Assembly (NCBI GenBank): GCA_035628505.1
Contig: DASPJR010000215.1
Coordinates: forward strand, 1 to 64,000
Length of the DNA stretch: 64,000 bases
Source of the DNA: DASPJR01 sp035628505
GTDB taxonomy: Bacteria; Planctomycetota; SZUA-567; H5-PLA8
Direction: 5' to 3'
The translations under genes were made by a program, and so were the position numbers. Position 1 is the first letter of the stretch. Each line of letters starts with the position of its first letter. Below, piece after piece: positions 44,448-53,767 of this stretch. A model generated the notes under the pieces. That model worked only from the letters and a program-made list of their open reading frames with translations, was not told the DNA's origin and did no database searches.

Positions 44448-46139
44448 TCAACTTCCGGCGTGTAGTGGCAGTGCGAAAGTAAAACGAGCGCCCTTTCCGG
44501 GGCCGTCGCTGTACGCCGCCACTTTTCCGCCGTGCAGTTCGACCATGCCTTTGACCAGCGCCAGACCGAGCCCCAATCCCCCAAAGCTGCGGTCCAGAGA
44601 TTGCTCACCCTGGACGAACGGCTGAAACATCCTGTCGAGCAGCTGCGGACTGATTCCCCGCCCGTTGTCGGCGACCAGCACAACGGCATGGCCATTGTTG
44701 CGCGAGAGCTCCACCCGCACGTGCCCGCCGGATGGAGTAAACTTGCGGGCGTTGTGCAGCAGGTTGCTCAGCGCCTGGGCGATGCGTGTGGCATCCACCT
44801 CCGCTCGCAGCGGCACGGGCGAAAGGGCAAGTTCGAGCGATAAACCGCTGGCCTGAAGCGTCGAGCGGTAATCGGCAACAGTCAGCTCAACGAGGTTTAC
44901 GAGGTCGACGGTGTCTTTTCGCAACAGGACCTGCCCGCGTGATATACGAGAAACATCCAGAAGGTCGTCGATCAGCCGCGACATGTGAGCGACCTGGCGC
45001 AGGATGATGTCGCCCAGCTGCCGCAGCTTTGAATCGGGGCTTGATTGAAGATTCAGCGCGTATGCCGCCGTGCGGATCGGTGCCATGGGGTTGCGCAACT
45101 CATGAGCGAGCGTCGCCAGGAACTCGTCTTTCTGCCGATTGCCTTCGCGTAAGGTTTCTTCAATCCGCTTGCGTTCGGTAATGTCGGTTGAGACTCCGCA
45201 TATTGCGTAAACCTGCCCGCTGTCGTCCCGCAGCGGAGACTTCAGGGAGATGTAGGTGTGCGGACCGTCCCTGAGCGTGAGGCTCTCCTCGTAGCGGCTC
45301 GGTTCTCCGGATTGCATTACCTTGCGATCGTTGTCAGTCACAATCGCTGCCATCGAGCTCTCAAAAAGCACGGAGTCGGTATTTCCGATTGCTTTTTCGC
45401 GCGCAATACCCAGCGAATCGATGAAATGCTGGTTAACCAGCTGGTAGCGCCCCTCGCGGTCTTTCACGTACACCAGCGCGCTGACGTTGTCGATGATCGC
45501 CTGCAGCCGCGCCTCGGATGCTTTGCGCCTGTTAATTTCCTGCTGCGCCTGTTCAAACAGACGGGAGCGTTCCAGCGCTTGCGCACACTGCTCGGCGATG
45601 GAGAGCAGGAAAGAGCATTCATCGGGAGCGAAGTCCTTTGAATCCGGAAAGCAGAACGCGATGCATCCGGCGACCCGTTCACGAATGATCAGCGGAAGCG
45701 CCGTGACTGCCCCGCCGTGCTCCGCGCCGTGTGCCTCGGCCAGAGCGGGAAAGCGCGTGTTTCTTTCCTGGCGCGTGCGGACGAACACCGGCAATCCGGT
45801 ACGGATTGCTTCCGCCACCGGCACCGGGGATTCGAGAGGATACGTGCGCCAGGCATCCTGCAGTTCAACGGGAACGCCCGTGAACGCAACGTTGATGATT
45901 GTTTTGCCATCATCATGCAGCAGCGCTACGACGCCGACTTCAGCGCCAAGCGCCGGCGAGGCCTGCCCAATGATTACTTCGGCGACTTCGGAAGGCGTGA
46001 CGACTTTGGACAACGCAGACGTAATCGCCTGAAGCCGCGTAAGCCTCTCGACGATAACCTGGGCATCCGCGCTGACAGCGTGCGTGGACGCGTGGCGCAG
46101 AACCGAAGGCTGCTCAGCCGTGTGTTCGTTGCGATTCAC
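44448..46139 (-). CDS. GAF-PAS sensor histidine kinase
   Basis: A 563-residue cytosolic histidine kinase: GAF domain (about 45-200), PAS domain (about 205-320), HisKA with H346 in LATLAHELRNPMAP, and HATPase with N-box LSNLLHNARKFTP, G1 DNGRGIS and G2 GGLGLGLALVKGM. No membrane segments, so it probably senses an intracellular or diffusible signal through GAF and PAS. No response regulator lies beside it. GTG start at 46139 with GGAGAG upstream. Confidence 0.92.
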   Translation of the reverse strand: MNRNEHTAEQPSVLRHASTHAVSADAQVIVERLTRLQAITSALSKVVTPSEVAEVIIGQASPALGAEVGVVALLHDDGKTIINVAFTGVPVELQDAWRTYPLESPVPVAEAIRTGLPVFVRTRQERNTRFPALAEAHGAEHGGAVTALPLIIRERVAGCIAFCFPDSKDFAPDECSFLLSIAEQCAQALERSRLFEQAQQEINRRKASEARLQAIIDNVSALVYVKDREGRYQLVNQHFIDSLGIAREKAIGNTDSVLFESSMAAIVTDNDRKVMQSGEPSRYEESLTLRDGPHTYISLKSPLRDDSGQVYAICGVSTDITERKRIEETLREGNRQKDEFLATLAHELRNPMAPIRTAAYALNLQSSPDSKLRQLGDIILRQVAHMSRLIDDLLDVSRISRGQVLLRKDTVDLVNLVELTVADYRSTLQASGLSLELALSPVPLRAEVDATRIAQALSNLLHNARKFTPSGGHVRVELSRNNGHAVVLVADNGRGISPQLLDRMFQPFVQGEQSLDRSFGGLGLGLALVKGMVELHGGKVAAYSDGPGKGARFTFALPLHAGS

Positions 46140-46208
46140 GGGTGCGACTCTCCGCTACGCGATTCTCCTGTCTCGCATCCGGATTTACCAGTTGTGCTGC
46201 AGGGATTT

Positions 46209-47975
46209 TTACAACCGCGGCGCGGGAGGCTGGACCGGCGCTTTGAACTGCAGCACCCCTTTCGCTTTCGTCTTGCGGCGGTAGACCTTGTCGTGGCACA
46301 TCGCGTAGAGGTACTCCATATTCGGCCCGCCGAAGCAGATGTTGGCCAGCCACTTGTTCTGCGGCTTGTTGATGATTCCCACCACGCGGCCGGCCTGGTC
46401 GAACATCTGAATGCCCGCGTGGCTGGTGACGTAGAGATTGCCATTCGTGTCCACGGTCATTCCGTCGGCGCCGCAGGTGGATTTGCCTTCAGGAACGAAG
46501 GGCGAGAAGTACGGCTGCTTATGGCCGAGCGTCCCATCGGCTTCGACGCGGTAGGCCCAGACGTGCGCGCCATTCATCTCGGCGACCATGAGCTGGCCCT
46601 GGTCGGGTGTGAGGATGATTCCGTTCGGGAAGTTGAGGCCTTTATCAACTTCCTTGCGTTCCTTCTCCGCGTTGACGAACCAGACTGTCTTCTTGTTGGG
46701 GTCGGTGAAATAGATTTCGCCCTTCGCATTCACGATCAGATCATTGCTCTCAACGTCGCTGGTGATCACCGTCTCGTTGCCATTTGAAACGTCGTAGGCA
46801 ACGATCTGCTTTTTGCCGCCGGCACAGGCGTAGAGCTTGCCGTCAGGCCCGAACTTCAGACCGTTCGCATTTCCTGTGTTCTCCTTAAAGAGAGTGATCT
46901 TGCCTTCAGCATCGATCTTGAAGATCTTGCTGTTGGGCAGATCGGTGAAGTACACGTTGCCCTGCTCGTCGGTCGCGCTACCTTCGGTGAAGTTGTAGCC
47001 TTCGCCCAGCAAATGCCAGTCTTCGCCGGGGATCAGCACTTTCATCAGCGGCAGATGCGCGCGCGACCACCAGACTTTGTCGTCGACAGGTTTCGGCGCG
47101 GGCGTGGCGACTGGCTGCGGGTAATCGCGCCAGAGCCAGCGGATGGCGTCCGGGAAAATCGCGCCGCCCTGCTTGCCGTCATGGCCGCCGGTGCCTTCCA
47201 CGAATTTGTAATCGTAGCCGGCATACTTCAGCGCCGCGGCCATATCAAGATTCGACACCCACCAGCTTCCGGCGTAAATGTCCAGGTCGTTGCTGCCGTC
47301 CTGCAGGAAGACGCGGATGGGCTTGGGTTCGTTCTTGCGGATCAGGCTCGGCAGATCGTGCGCGCGGCGCAGATTCGTGAAGCTGCCGATCGTGCTGAGC
47401 ACGCGGCGGAAGGCGTCCGGACGGTGCCAGGCTGCGCTGAAGGCGCAGATGCCGCCGGAACTCGCGCCGCAGATCGCGCGGTCGTTTGGATTACTGCTCA
47501 GGTTGTAGGTCTTGCCGACTTCCGGAAGAATCTCCTCGAGCAGGAAACGCGCGTACTGGTCTGTCGGATTGTCGTACTCGTAGCTGCGGTTGAATCGTGG
47601 GAGCTGCTTCTCTCCGGCAGCGGCAAGCACACCGGGATTGATGAAAATGCCGATAGTAACCGGCATTTCCTTTTTATGGATAAGATTGTCGAACACAACC
47701 GGCACGCGCCAGTTGCCTTTGACGTCCTGGTAACCGCCGCCGTCCTGGAAAATCATGACGCAAGCCGGTTTCTCCTTCTGGGCCGGCACATAGACCCAGT
47801 AATCGCGCGTGGTGCCGGAAAAAATCTTGCTCGTCCAGCTGTGCTTGGTGACAACGCCTTTCGGAACGCCCTCCTGATAACTGGAATCGGGCCCATGCTT
47901 GTACTCTTCGCCCGCGCAGAGCAGTCCCGAGGCGAGAGCCACTATAAAGAGGGATGAGTAGAGCTGTTTGTTCAT
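46209..47975 (-). CDS. Secreted esterase D-like / SMP-30 gluconolactonase fusion
   Basis: A 588-residue exported protein. After a signal peptide (1-21), the first half (about 40-305) is an Esterase D/enterochelin-esterase-like alpha/beta hydrolase with GASSGG (Ser172). The second half (about 320-588) is an SMP-30/gluconolactonase propeller (DEQGNVYFTDLPNSKIFKID, NGIILTPDQGQLMVAEMNGA, GADGMTVDTNGNLYVTSHAG). Such fusions may cleave an ester and then a lactone of a sugar acid. ATG at 47975 has AAGGA upstream. Confidence 0.9.
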   Translation of the reverse strand: MNKQLYSSLFIVALASGLLCAGEEYKHGPDSSYQEGVPKGVVTKHSWTSKIFSGTTRDYWVYVPAQKEKPACVMIFQDGGGYQDVKGNWRVPVVFDNLIHKKEMPVTIGIFINPGVLAAAGEKQLPRFNRSYEYDNPTDQYARFLLEEILPEVGKTYNLSSNPNDRAICGASSGGICAFSAAWHRPDAFRRVLSTIGSFTNLRRAHDLPSLIRKNEPKPIRVFLQDGSNDLDIYAGSWWVSNLDMAAALKYAGYDYKFVEGTGGHDGKQGGAIFPDAIRWLWRDYPQPVATPAPKPVDDKVWWSRAHLPLMKVLIPGEDWHLLGEGYNFTEGSATDEQGNVYFTDLPNSKIFKIDAEGKITLFKENTGNANGLKFGPDGKLYACAGGKKQIVAYDVSNGNETVITSDVESNDLIVNAKGEIYFTDPNKKTVWFVNAEKERKEVDKGLNFPNGIILTPDQGQLMVAEMNGAHVWAYRVEADGTLGHKQPYFSPFVPEGKSTCGADGMTVDTNGNLYVTSHAGIQMFDQAGRVVGIINKPQNKWLANICFGGPNMEYLYAMCHDKVYRRKTKAKGVLQFKAPVQPPAPRL

Positions 47976-48155
47976 GCACGATTCCTTAAATGGGCGCTGA
48001 TTGACTCCAACGATTACACTGAAACGACGGTGATGTTTAAGGAAAAGTACGTGTGCACATCAACATGCGGTGCGCGATACAATCTGGGAGTTCCGCAGGC
48101 ACACAGATGAATATATTGTTATGGAGCGCACATCTAATCCAGGGAAGGATGTGGT

Positions 48156-48950
48156 ATGATGGCTTTCATGAAAATGCTGCATGTGCCGGCTTTAATCGTT
48201 CTCACCGCTTCTGCACTCCTTGTGTGCGCCTTGCTGTTGCGGGGACGGACGGCGGATGCCGGCGACACATCTGGAGCAACACCTATGGGCAAGCCTAAGA
48301 TCGATTCAACGCTGCCGCCAAAGCTTGAGACCGCCACGTTCGCGCTAGGGTGATTCTGGACCCCGGACTCCCAGTTTGGGAGCCTTCCTGGAATCTACCG
48401 CACACGCGTGGGCTACGCTGGCGGTAAGAAGCTAAATCCGACCTACCACGACCTCGGCGACCACACCGAGGCGTTCCAGATCGACTACGATCCGGCGGTG
48501 ATCAGCTACGAAAAACTGCTGAGCCTGTTCTGGAACAACCGTGCGTCGTGCCGCGCCGCGTGGAGCCGCCAGTACATGTCGGCGATCTTTTATCACAATG
48601 ACGAGCAGAAGAAGCTCGCGCTGGAAACGAAGAAAGCGGTCGCTGCAACGGGCAAGGAAGTGCACGCCGAGATCCTTCCCGTCGGCACCTTCACGCTGGC
48701 CGAGGACTATCATCAGAAATACATGCTGCGCAACGACCGCGTACTGATGCGCGAATTCAAAGCGATGTACCCGAACGACGCCGATTTCGTGAACTCCACC
48801 GCCGCCGCGCGCGTCAACGGCTATCTCGGCGGCGGGCGGCGCAAGATCACTGAAGCCGAACTGCGCAGTCTCGGGCTCTCTCCTGACGGCGAAAAATACC
48901 TGCGCAAGCAGGTTGAAGTCGTCGAGCCCGCCGCGGCCGTGGCGGAGTAA
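48156..48950 (+). CDS. msrA: Selenocysteine-containing peptide methionine sulfoxide reductase MsrA, copy 1
   Basis: The frame is open from ATG 48156 (AAGGA upstream) to 48950 if TGA at 48351-48353 is read as selenocysteine, residue 66 of 264. The family's catalytic motif GCFWG then reads GUFWT, and the next part (YRTRVGYAGG, PTYHDLGDHTEAFQIDYDP, QYMSAIFYHNDEQ) is plainly MsrA in the same frame on both sides of the TGA. A hairpin CTCCC-AGTTT-GGGAG (48368-48382) begins 14 bases after the TGA, a spacing typical of bacterial SECIS elements. An N-terminal membrane helix (about 10-28) suggests an envelope-anchored enzyme. Normal resolving cysteines are altered: a Cys occurs in ASCRAAW. ORF callers report the two pieces separately. 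Confidence 0.85.
48368..48382 (+). promoter_or_regulatory. Putative SECIS hairpin of msrA copy 1
   Basis: CTCCC / GGGAG stem with AGTTT loop, in the coding sequence after TGA 48351. The 18 bases GGACTCCCAGTTTGGGAG are the same in copy 2. They also encode a conserved DSQFG peptide, so part of the identity could come from protein constraint. Confidence 0.65.
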
Positions 48951-48955
48951 CGTTC

Positions 48956-49699
48956 ATGCGGGGGCGGGTGCGGCTGACAGTGAGCGCTGCCGCCTGCGTG
49001 TGTGCCGGGCTGCTGCTCTATGCGCTCACGTCACATTCGCGCGCGAGCCGTCCGGTGCCGCCCATCGATAAAATTGCAGCAATTACGACCGAGACAGCAA
49101 CATTTGCAGCGGGGTGATTCTGGGCCGCGGACTCCCAGTTTGGGAGTATCCCGGGAGTGCTGCGCACGCGCGCGGGATATGCGGGCGGTACGCTGGCGAA
49201 TCCCACGTACGAGCGTTCCGGCGATCACGCGGAAGCCATTCAGATCGACTTCGACCCGGCGCAGGTTTCGTACGCTCGCCTGCTTGAAACGTTCTTCTCC
49301 AGCCGCCACGTCTGCCGCAGCCAGACCTGGCAGCGCATCCGCTCGGTTGTGTTCGTTCACAGCGATTCACAGAAGAAGATCGCAAACGAAGCACTCGCGG
49401 CACGGCGCGCAGAAAACAAGGAAGTCCACGCCGAGATTCGCGAAGCAGGGACATTCCATATTGCCGAAGACAAGAACCAGAAGTACATGCTGCGCGCCGA
49501 GCCGGAACTCTGGCGCGAGTTCACGGCAATGTATCCAGACGAGCGCGACATTGTGAATTCAACGGCCGCTGCGCGCATCAACGGGCTCATCGGCTTAAGC
49601 CGCCGAGCCGTGAGCGAGGAGGAGATGCGCAGTTTCGGGCTTTCCCCACAGGCTGCCGCTTTCCTGCGGCGGCAGCTTGACTTCGTTCCGGCCAAATAA
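48956..49699 (+). CDS. msrA: Selenocysteine-containing peptide methionine sulfoxide reductase MsrA, copy 2
   Basis: The frame from ATG 48956 (GGAG 8 bases upstream, 5 bases after the first msrA stop) to 49699 is open if TGA 49115-49117 is selenocysteine, residue 54 of 247. It reads TFAAGU followed by FWAADSQFGSIPGV and RTRAGYAGG, then PTYERSGDHAEAIQIDFDP. The copies are clearly related but diverged, so the retained TGA in both argues for selection. Hairpin at 49132-49146 equals that of copy 1 at the same distance. An N-terminal hydrophobic helix is present (LTVSAAACVCAGLLLYAL). It is convergent with a two-TM protein gene 10 bases away. Confidence 0.85.
49132..49146 (+). promoter_or_regulatory. 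Putative SECIS hairpin of msrA copy 2
   Basis: Same 5-base stem and AGTTT loop as in copy 1, starting 14 bases after the TGA. A lower stem (CTGGG with CCCGG) can extend it. Confidence 0.65.
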
Positions 49700-49709
49700 C
49701 GGACACTGG

Positions 49710-50819
49710 TCATGCTGCGCGCGGCGGCTCGTAGACGTCCGCGGGGAGCGGATGATCGACGGTTCCGAGCAGCTTGTACTTCTTTTCGGCCGGCAGTTTT
49801 TCGTTAAACGCCGAAAACGCCTGGCGAGGCGTGCCGTCCGGGAAAACCGTCGGCTCGGGCTCGTCTCCAGCTACTTCTTCTTCTTCTCCTTTATCGCTGT
49901 GTGAATAGGGTTCAATTTTGCTCTGCATATCCTTCACGCGCAGCTTGTCATGGATGATCACGAGCTCGGCGTCGCTATGCAGGCGCTTGCCTTCGAGGAA
50001 TTTTTCACGCAATGTTTCATCAAGCTGCTCGAGCGCCTCAAGCGTTTGCTGCTCGTGCGTCATCTCGATCGCCTCTTCAGTCACCTCACCACCGTTGAGC
50101 CTGGCGACGCGCCGCACTTCGTCCTTTGTCGGTCCGCCTCGCGCGTTGCGCCAGTCGCGTTCATACGCCCAGGCGCTCTCGAAGCACTCCGTGAACTTTT
50201 CAGCCGGCGTCGCTTCGACTTCGCCTTTGGGGCGCTGAGAAATCAGCAGATTGAACAGATCGCATGTGCCGAGGTCCGAGCGTTTAACGCTGATGCAGTC
50301 TGGGGGCATGTCCATAAGCCCGATCTGCGGGTTGGAACTGTTCGTGTAGCTGATGCGGTGCAACTTGTCGCCCTCACGCACGCGCGAGACCAGGTCGATC
50401 CACACGCCCACGGGTTTAACTTCATAAATGACGCCATAGACGGCCTGTGCTGCGTGAGTGAATGCAGACATCTTCACCATGGGCATGGGATCAATTTCGA
50501 AGTCTGAGATCTTGTTGAAGCCGAGGCTGGTAAGTTCGCGCGCGAATTTTTCCACGGCCGCTTTATCTTCCCACTGCGTTTGGTCAATCTGGCTGAGCTT
50601 GATGCGGCGCGGCGTCATTGATGCGGACATTGAGCCGAGGCTGTCGGCGAGCTTTTTGAAGAACATCTTCAGCATTACCAGGCCGAGGACGATAGCCGCG
50701 ATGAAGAGCACGAAAGCGATGCCCAGTGCCTGCAGAAACGCTGCGACTCCGTGCATGACCAGGATGTAACCGAGCACGCCAGAGCCGATCAAAAAGATGA
50801 AGAAGATGAAGCGCAGCAT
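49710..50819 (-). CDS. Two-TM membrane protein of unknown function
   Basis: A 369-residue protein with two membrane helices at the N-terminus (about 3-22 and 25-52) and a large soluble part of mixed fold, then a Glu/Gly-rich linker and a short C-terminal module. No family was recognised. It is convergent with msrA copy 2 and divergent from the antiporter gene. The start ATG at 50819 has GGAG in agttcg-type context upstream (GGAGAGTTCGT). Confidence 0.6.
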   Translation of the reverse strand: MLRFIFFIFLIGSGVLGYILVMHGVAAFLQALGIAFVLFIAAIVLGLVMLKMFFKKLADSLGSMSASMTPRRIKLSQIDQTQWEDKAAVEKFARELTSLGFNKISDFEIDPMPMVKMSAFTHAAQAVYGVIYEVKPVGVWIDLVSRVREGDKLHRISYTNSSNPQIGLMDMPPDCISVKRSDLGTCDLFNLLISQRPKGEVEATPAEKFTECFESAWAYERDWRNARGGPTKDEVRRVARLNGGEVTEEAIEMTHEQQTLEALEQLDETLREKFLEGKRLHSDAELVIIHDKLRVKDMQSKIEPYSHSDKGEEEEVAGDEPEPTVFPDGTPRQAFSAFNEKLPAEKKYKLLGTVDHPLPADVYEPPRAA

Positions 50820-51035
50820 ACGAACTCTCCATCAAAAATGCGGGGGGCTTTTCAGTGGAGTTTAGCTCAGATTAAGTTTTGTAAAGACCTTAGTCCGCTC
50901 GTTCCCGAACGTAAATGCTGGCGAACTGGACCGAGTTTTTTCCACGCCCATACAAGAAAGTCCATTGATCAGTCCGCAGCTTATGGAAAGATGCCCTATC
51001 GCTCGCTGATAACACATTTCATCCGGAGAGTTCGA

Positions 51036-52133
51036 GTGACGGTTGCAAACGTAGGCTCCATCCTGTTTGGTCTGGCACTTCTTGTGGTGGGCGCGCAGTT
51101 TCTGGTGCGTAATGCGTCGAAGCTGGCGCTGACCCTCGGTATTTCACCGCTGGTCGTGGGGCTGACCATCGTGGCTTTCGGCACCAGCGCGCCCGAGCTG
51201 GCGGTCAGCATTCAATCCTGCCTTTCAAACAATACCAATATCGTCCTCGGCAACGTGGTGGGCAGCAACATCTACAACGTACTGTTTATCCTTGGCCTCT
51301 GCGCGGCAATCTCGCCGCTGACCGTGGCTCCGCAGCTGATCCGCATGGATGTGCCGCTGATGATCTGCGCCTCGGCGCTGCTTTACGGACTGGCATTCGA
51401 CGGCAGGCTCAGCCGGCTCGACGCAGCCGTGCTCGCCTGTGCTATCGTCGCGTACACGATTTTTGTAATCGTGCAGAGCAAGAAGGAAGAGAAAGGCGTG
51501 GAAGCCGAGTATGAAAAAGATCTGAAGGAGTCGCTCGAGCAGCCTGAAACGCGTAAGTGGCTGCTCGTCCTGCTGATCGTTGTCGGGCTTGTTCTGCTCT
51601 CGTATGGTTCGGACCTGCTGGTCGGCGGAGCAGTCGGGATCGCGAAAGCCCTGGGTTTAAGCGACCTGATCATCGGCATGACGATCGTCACGATCGGGAC
51701 GACCGCGCCGGAAATTTCCGCGTGTCTGGTGGCGAGCTTTCGCGGCGAGGGAGACATTGCCGTCGGCAACATTGTGGGCAGCAACCTGTTCAATATCCTC
51801 GGCGTACTCGGCGTTGGGGGGCTTGTGGCGAAAGACGGCATTGCAGTCGATCCGGGTATGCTCGGCTTCGCCATTCCTGTGATGGTCGCCGTCGCATTCT
51901 CATGCCTTCCGATCTTCTTTGCCGGACATCGCATCGCCCGCTGGGAAGGACTGCTGTTTCTGGCGTACTTTGCCTTCTATATGCTGCATCTGATTCTTGA
52001 GGCAATGAATGATACGCGTCTGCAGGCGCTCCGTTCCCTAGTGCTCTGGTATGTTGTGCCGCTGACGGTGATCACGTTGATTGTTTCCGTGTGGCGGCAA
52101 GTTAAATCCGGCCGGACGGCTGCTTCCGCTTAA
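51036..52133 (+). CDS. CaCA-family sodium/calcium antiporter
   Basis: A 365-residue antiporter of the CaCA superfamily (YrbG-like) that exchanges Ca2+ for Na+ or H+. It has about ten membrane helices and the two signature alpha repeats: FGTSAPELAVSI with GNVVGSNIYN, and IGTTAPEISACLVAS with GNIVGSNLFN, between which lies a charged cytosolic loop. GTG at 51036 follows GGAGAG; an ATG at 50991 in the same frame has a poorly spaced ribosome site. Its end overlaps the phosphatase gene by 32 bases on the other strand. Confidence 0.92.
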   Translation: MTVANVGSILFGLALLVVGAQFLVRNASKLALTLGISPLVVGLTIVAFGTSAPELAVSIQSCLSNNTNIVLGNVVGSNIYNVLFILGLCAAISPLTVAPQLIRMDVPLMICASALLYGLAFDGRLSRLDAAVLACAIVAYTIFVIVQSKKEEKGVEAEYEKDLKESLEQPETRKWLLVLLIVVGLVLLSYGSDLLVGGAVGIAKALGLSDLIIGMTIVTIGTTAPEISACLVASFRGEGDIAVGNIVGSNLFNILGVLGVGGLVAKDGIAVDPGMLGFAIPVMVAVAFSCLPIFFAGHRIARWEGLLFLAYFAFYMLHLILEAMNDTRLQALRSLVLWYVVPLTVITLIVSVWRQVKSGRTAASA

Positions 52134-52554
52134 GTTCCGCAAGCAGGTTCCGCACGCAGCGCTCGACGGCGTCCAATGCTTCGTCAGCCTGTGCGCAGTC
52201 CAGATCGTGGCAGTGCCAGTACTCGATGCGCTGTTCCCAAGCAGGAAAGCGCTCGCGGGCCATCGGACGGTGTTCGGCCTCTTTCACAGCGATGATGCGT
52301 TTTGCGCGCTCAAAATCGGCGACAGTGACTTCCAGCGGGTCGCGGTGATTGGCAATCACGAGATTGCGTTCCTTGAGCGCGCGAAGCGTATACACTGAAA
52401 TGGGGCCGACGTTGCGGCTGGCCGGATCAGGCGCCAGTCCGCGGGACTCGGCCTGCCAGGCAAGGCCGTCAATTGGTGCCAGGTGATTAAAAAGGTGTTC
52501 GGCGAATCGGCTGCGAAAGTAGTTGCCCGTACACAGAAACAGCACTGTTTTCAT
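52102..52554 (-). CDS. Low-molecular-weight protein tyrosine phosphatase-like protein
   Basis: A 150-residue LMW-PTP/arsenate reductase-like protein with the phosphate loop LCTGNYFRS (CX5R, C8 and R14). The usual second Cys of the loop is Phe. Near the C-terminus CHDLDC (D117/D119) may supply the general acid. It may act on phosphotyrosine or another phosphate. ATG at 52554 follows AGGAG. Its 3' end overlaps the antiporter gene. Confidence 0.85.
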   Translation of the reverse strand: MKTVLFLCTGNYFRSRFAEHLFNHLAPIDGLAWQAESRGLAPDPASRNVGPISVYTLRALKERNLVIANHRDPLEVTVADFERAKRIIAVKEAEHRPMARERFPAWEQRIEYWHCHDLDCAQADEALDAVERCVRNLLAELKRKQPSGRI

Positions 52555-52603
52555 GAAAACTCCTGCCCTTTAAGAGTATTTAATCATAATGCAAGAGTTT
52601 GCT

Positions 52604-52619
52604 TTGCAAGTACTTGCAA
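52604..52619. promoter_or_regulatory. Perfect 16-base palindrome TTGCAAGTACTTGCAA
   Basis: It lies in the divergent gap between the phosphatase and the TerB-DUF697 gene, about 50 bases before the former's start. TTGCA half-sites recur nearby and at the 9602-9619 palindrome, but with a different spacer. It fits an operator for a dimeric regulator. Confidence 0.5.
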
Positions 52620-52752
52620 GCTTCAGCGGCAGCGCTGGTGCCCATGTGCAAGTTAACTGTTGCGTCCGTCTGCAGCGGCGGCATAGTTAAAAGCGGTTGT
52701 TTTCCAACAAGCACAAAGAATTGCCACCCCTTTCTTAAGGAGGACAGTCAAG

Positions 52753-53703
52753 ATGGCTATGTCTGAACTGGAAGCGACAGCAAGTCTTCGCATCATGATC
52801 CTGGTTGCGAAAGCAGACGGCACCCTGCACGAGGACGAACGGGCCTCGCTGAGCTTTGCTTTGCAGGGCATCCCGCTGCCCAAAGGCGCGTCGTTGCAGA
52901 ATTTGCTCGACGAAGAGAGTAATCTCGATGCGCAGCTGAAGCTAATCACCTCTTCCGAAGGACAGGAAACCTGCTACACATCCGCCTACGCGATTGCCAA
53001 CGCCGACGGAGACTGCACGCCTGAAGAGAAGAAAATTCTCGAGCATATCAAGACGACCTACAAGCTTTCCGAAGAGAAGACCACGCTGGTCGGAAGACTT
53101 TTCGCCGAGGCCAAAGACACGGTCCTGCCTTCGAATATCAAGGCCATCAACGATCCGAAGAAGCGCGCCGAGGAGATCAAAGAAGATACGCTCAAGTACG
53201 CGGTCATGTGCAGCGTACTCGGCGCGTTCCCGATTCCTGGTCTTGCGATCCTGACCGATCTGGCGGCGGTGGGTCTGCAGGTGAAACTCGTGCGCGATAT
53301 CGGGCAATACTTCGGGCATCAGATCGATAAGCCCGCTGCCAAGTCACTGCTGCTGGGGGTTGGAATCGGCACGGGAGCTCGGATCGCGGTTACGAATCTG
53401 TGCAAGTTCGTGCCTATGTTTGGCAGTGCCGTCGGCGCGGCTGCATCTTTTGCTGCTACCTATGCAGTGGGCAAGATGGCCGTGGCCTATTTCGAGAACG
53501 GCTGCAAGGCTGACATGGAGACGCTCAAGAAAGCGTTCAGGGATGCAGAGAAGGAAGGCAAGGAGCAGTACGCGAAGAACAAAGATGTCATCGCGACCAA
53601 GCAGAAAGAGCAGCAGAAAAAGATTGAGCAGCTCGCGAGCGATCGCAAGGCGGGTAAAATCACCGAAGCCGAGTACGAAAAGAAGATCGCCGAGCTGGTC
53701 TGA
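52753..53703 (+). CDS. TerB-like / DUF697 (YcjF-like) protein
   Basis: A 316-residue protein. The N-terminal ~110 residues look like a TerB-type helical domain (LVAKADGTLHEDERASL and IANADGDCTPEEKK, with paired acidic residues). A DUF697-type hydrophobic region (about 145-255; SVLGAFPIPGLAILTDLAAV, and GSAVGAAASFAATYAVGKM) is often fused to GTPases but here follows TerB alone. A Lys/Glu-rich coiled coil ends the protein. Such proteins are linked with membrane stress or tellurite loci; a precise role is unknown. Strong AAGGAGG site before ATG 52753. Confidence 0.75.
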   Translation: MAMSELEATASLRIMILVAKADGTLHEDERASLSFALQGIPLPKGASLQNLLDEESNLDAQLKLITSSEGQETCYTSAYAIANADGDCTPEEKKILEHIKTTYKLSEEKTTLVGRLFAEAKDTVLPSNIKAINDPKKRAEEIKEDTLKYAVMCSVLGAFPIPGLAILTDLAAVGLQVKLVRDIGQYFGHQIDKPAAKSLLLGVGIGTGARIAVTNLCKFVPMFGSAVGAAASFAATYAVGKMAVAYFENGCKADMETLKKAFRDAEKEGKEQYAKNKDVIATKQKEQQKKIEQLASDRKAGKITEAEYEKKIAELV

Positions 53704-53730
53704 TAAACGCCCGTTATACAAAAGAAAACG

Positions 53731-53767
53731 GCCTTCTCCTCTGGACGACAGGGGAGAAGGCTTTTTT
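53731..53767 (+). terminator. Terminator after the TerB-DUF697 gene
   Basis: GCCTTCTCC (53731-53739) pairs with GGAGAAGGC (53753-53761), followed by six T. Confidence 0.9.
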
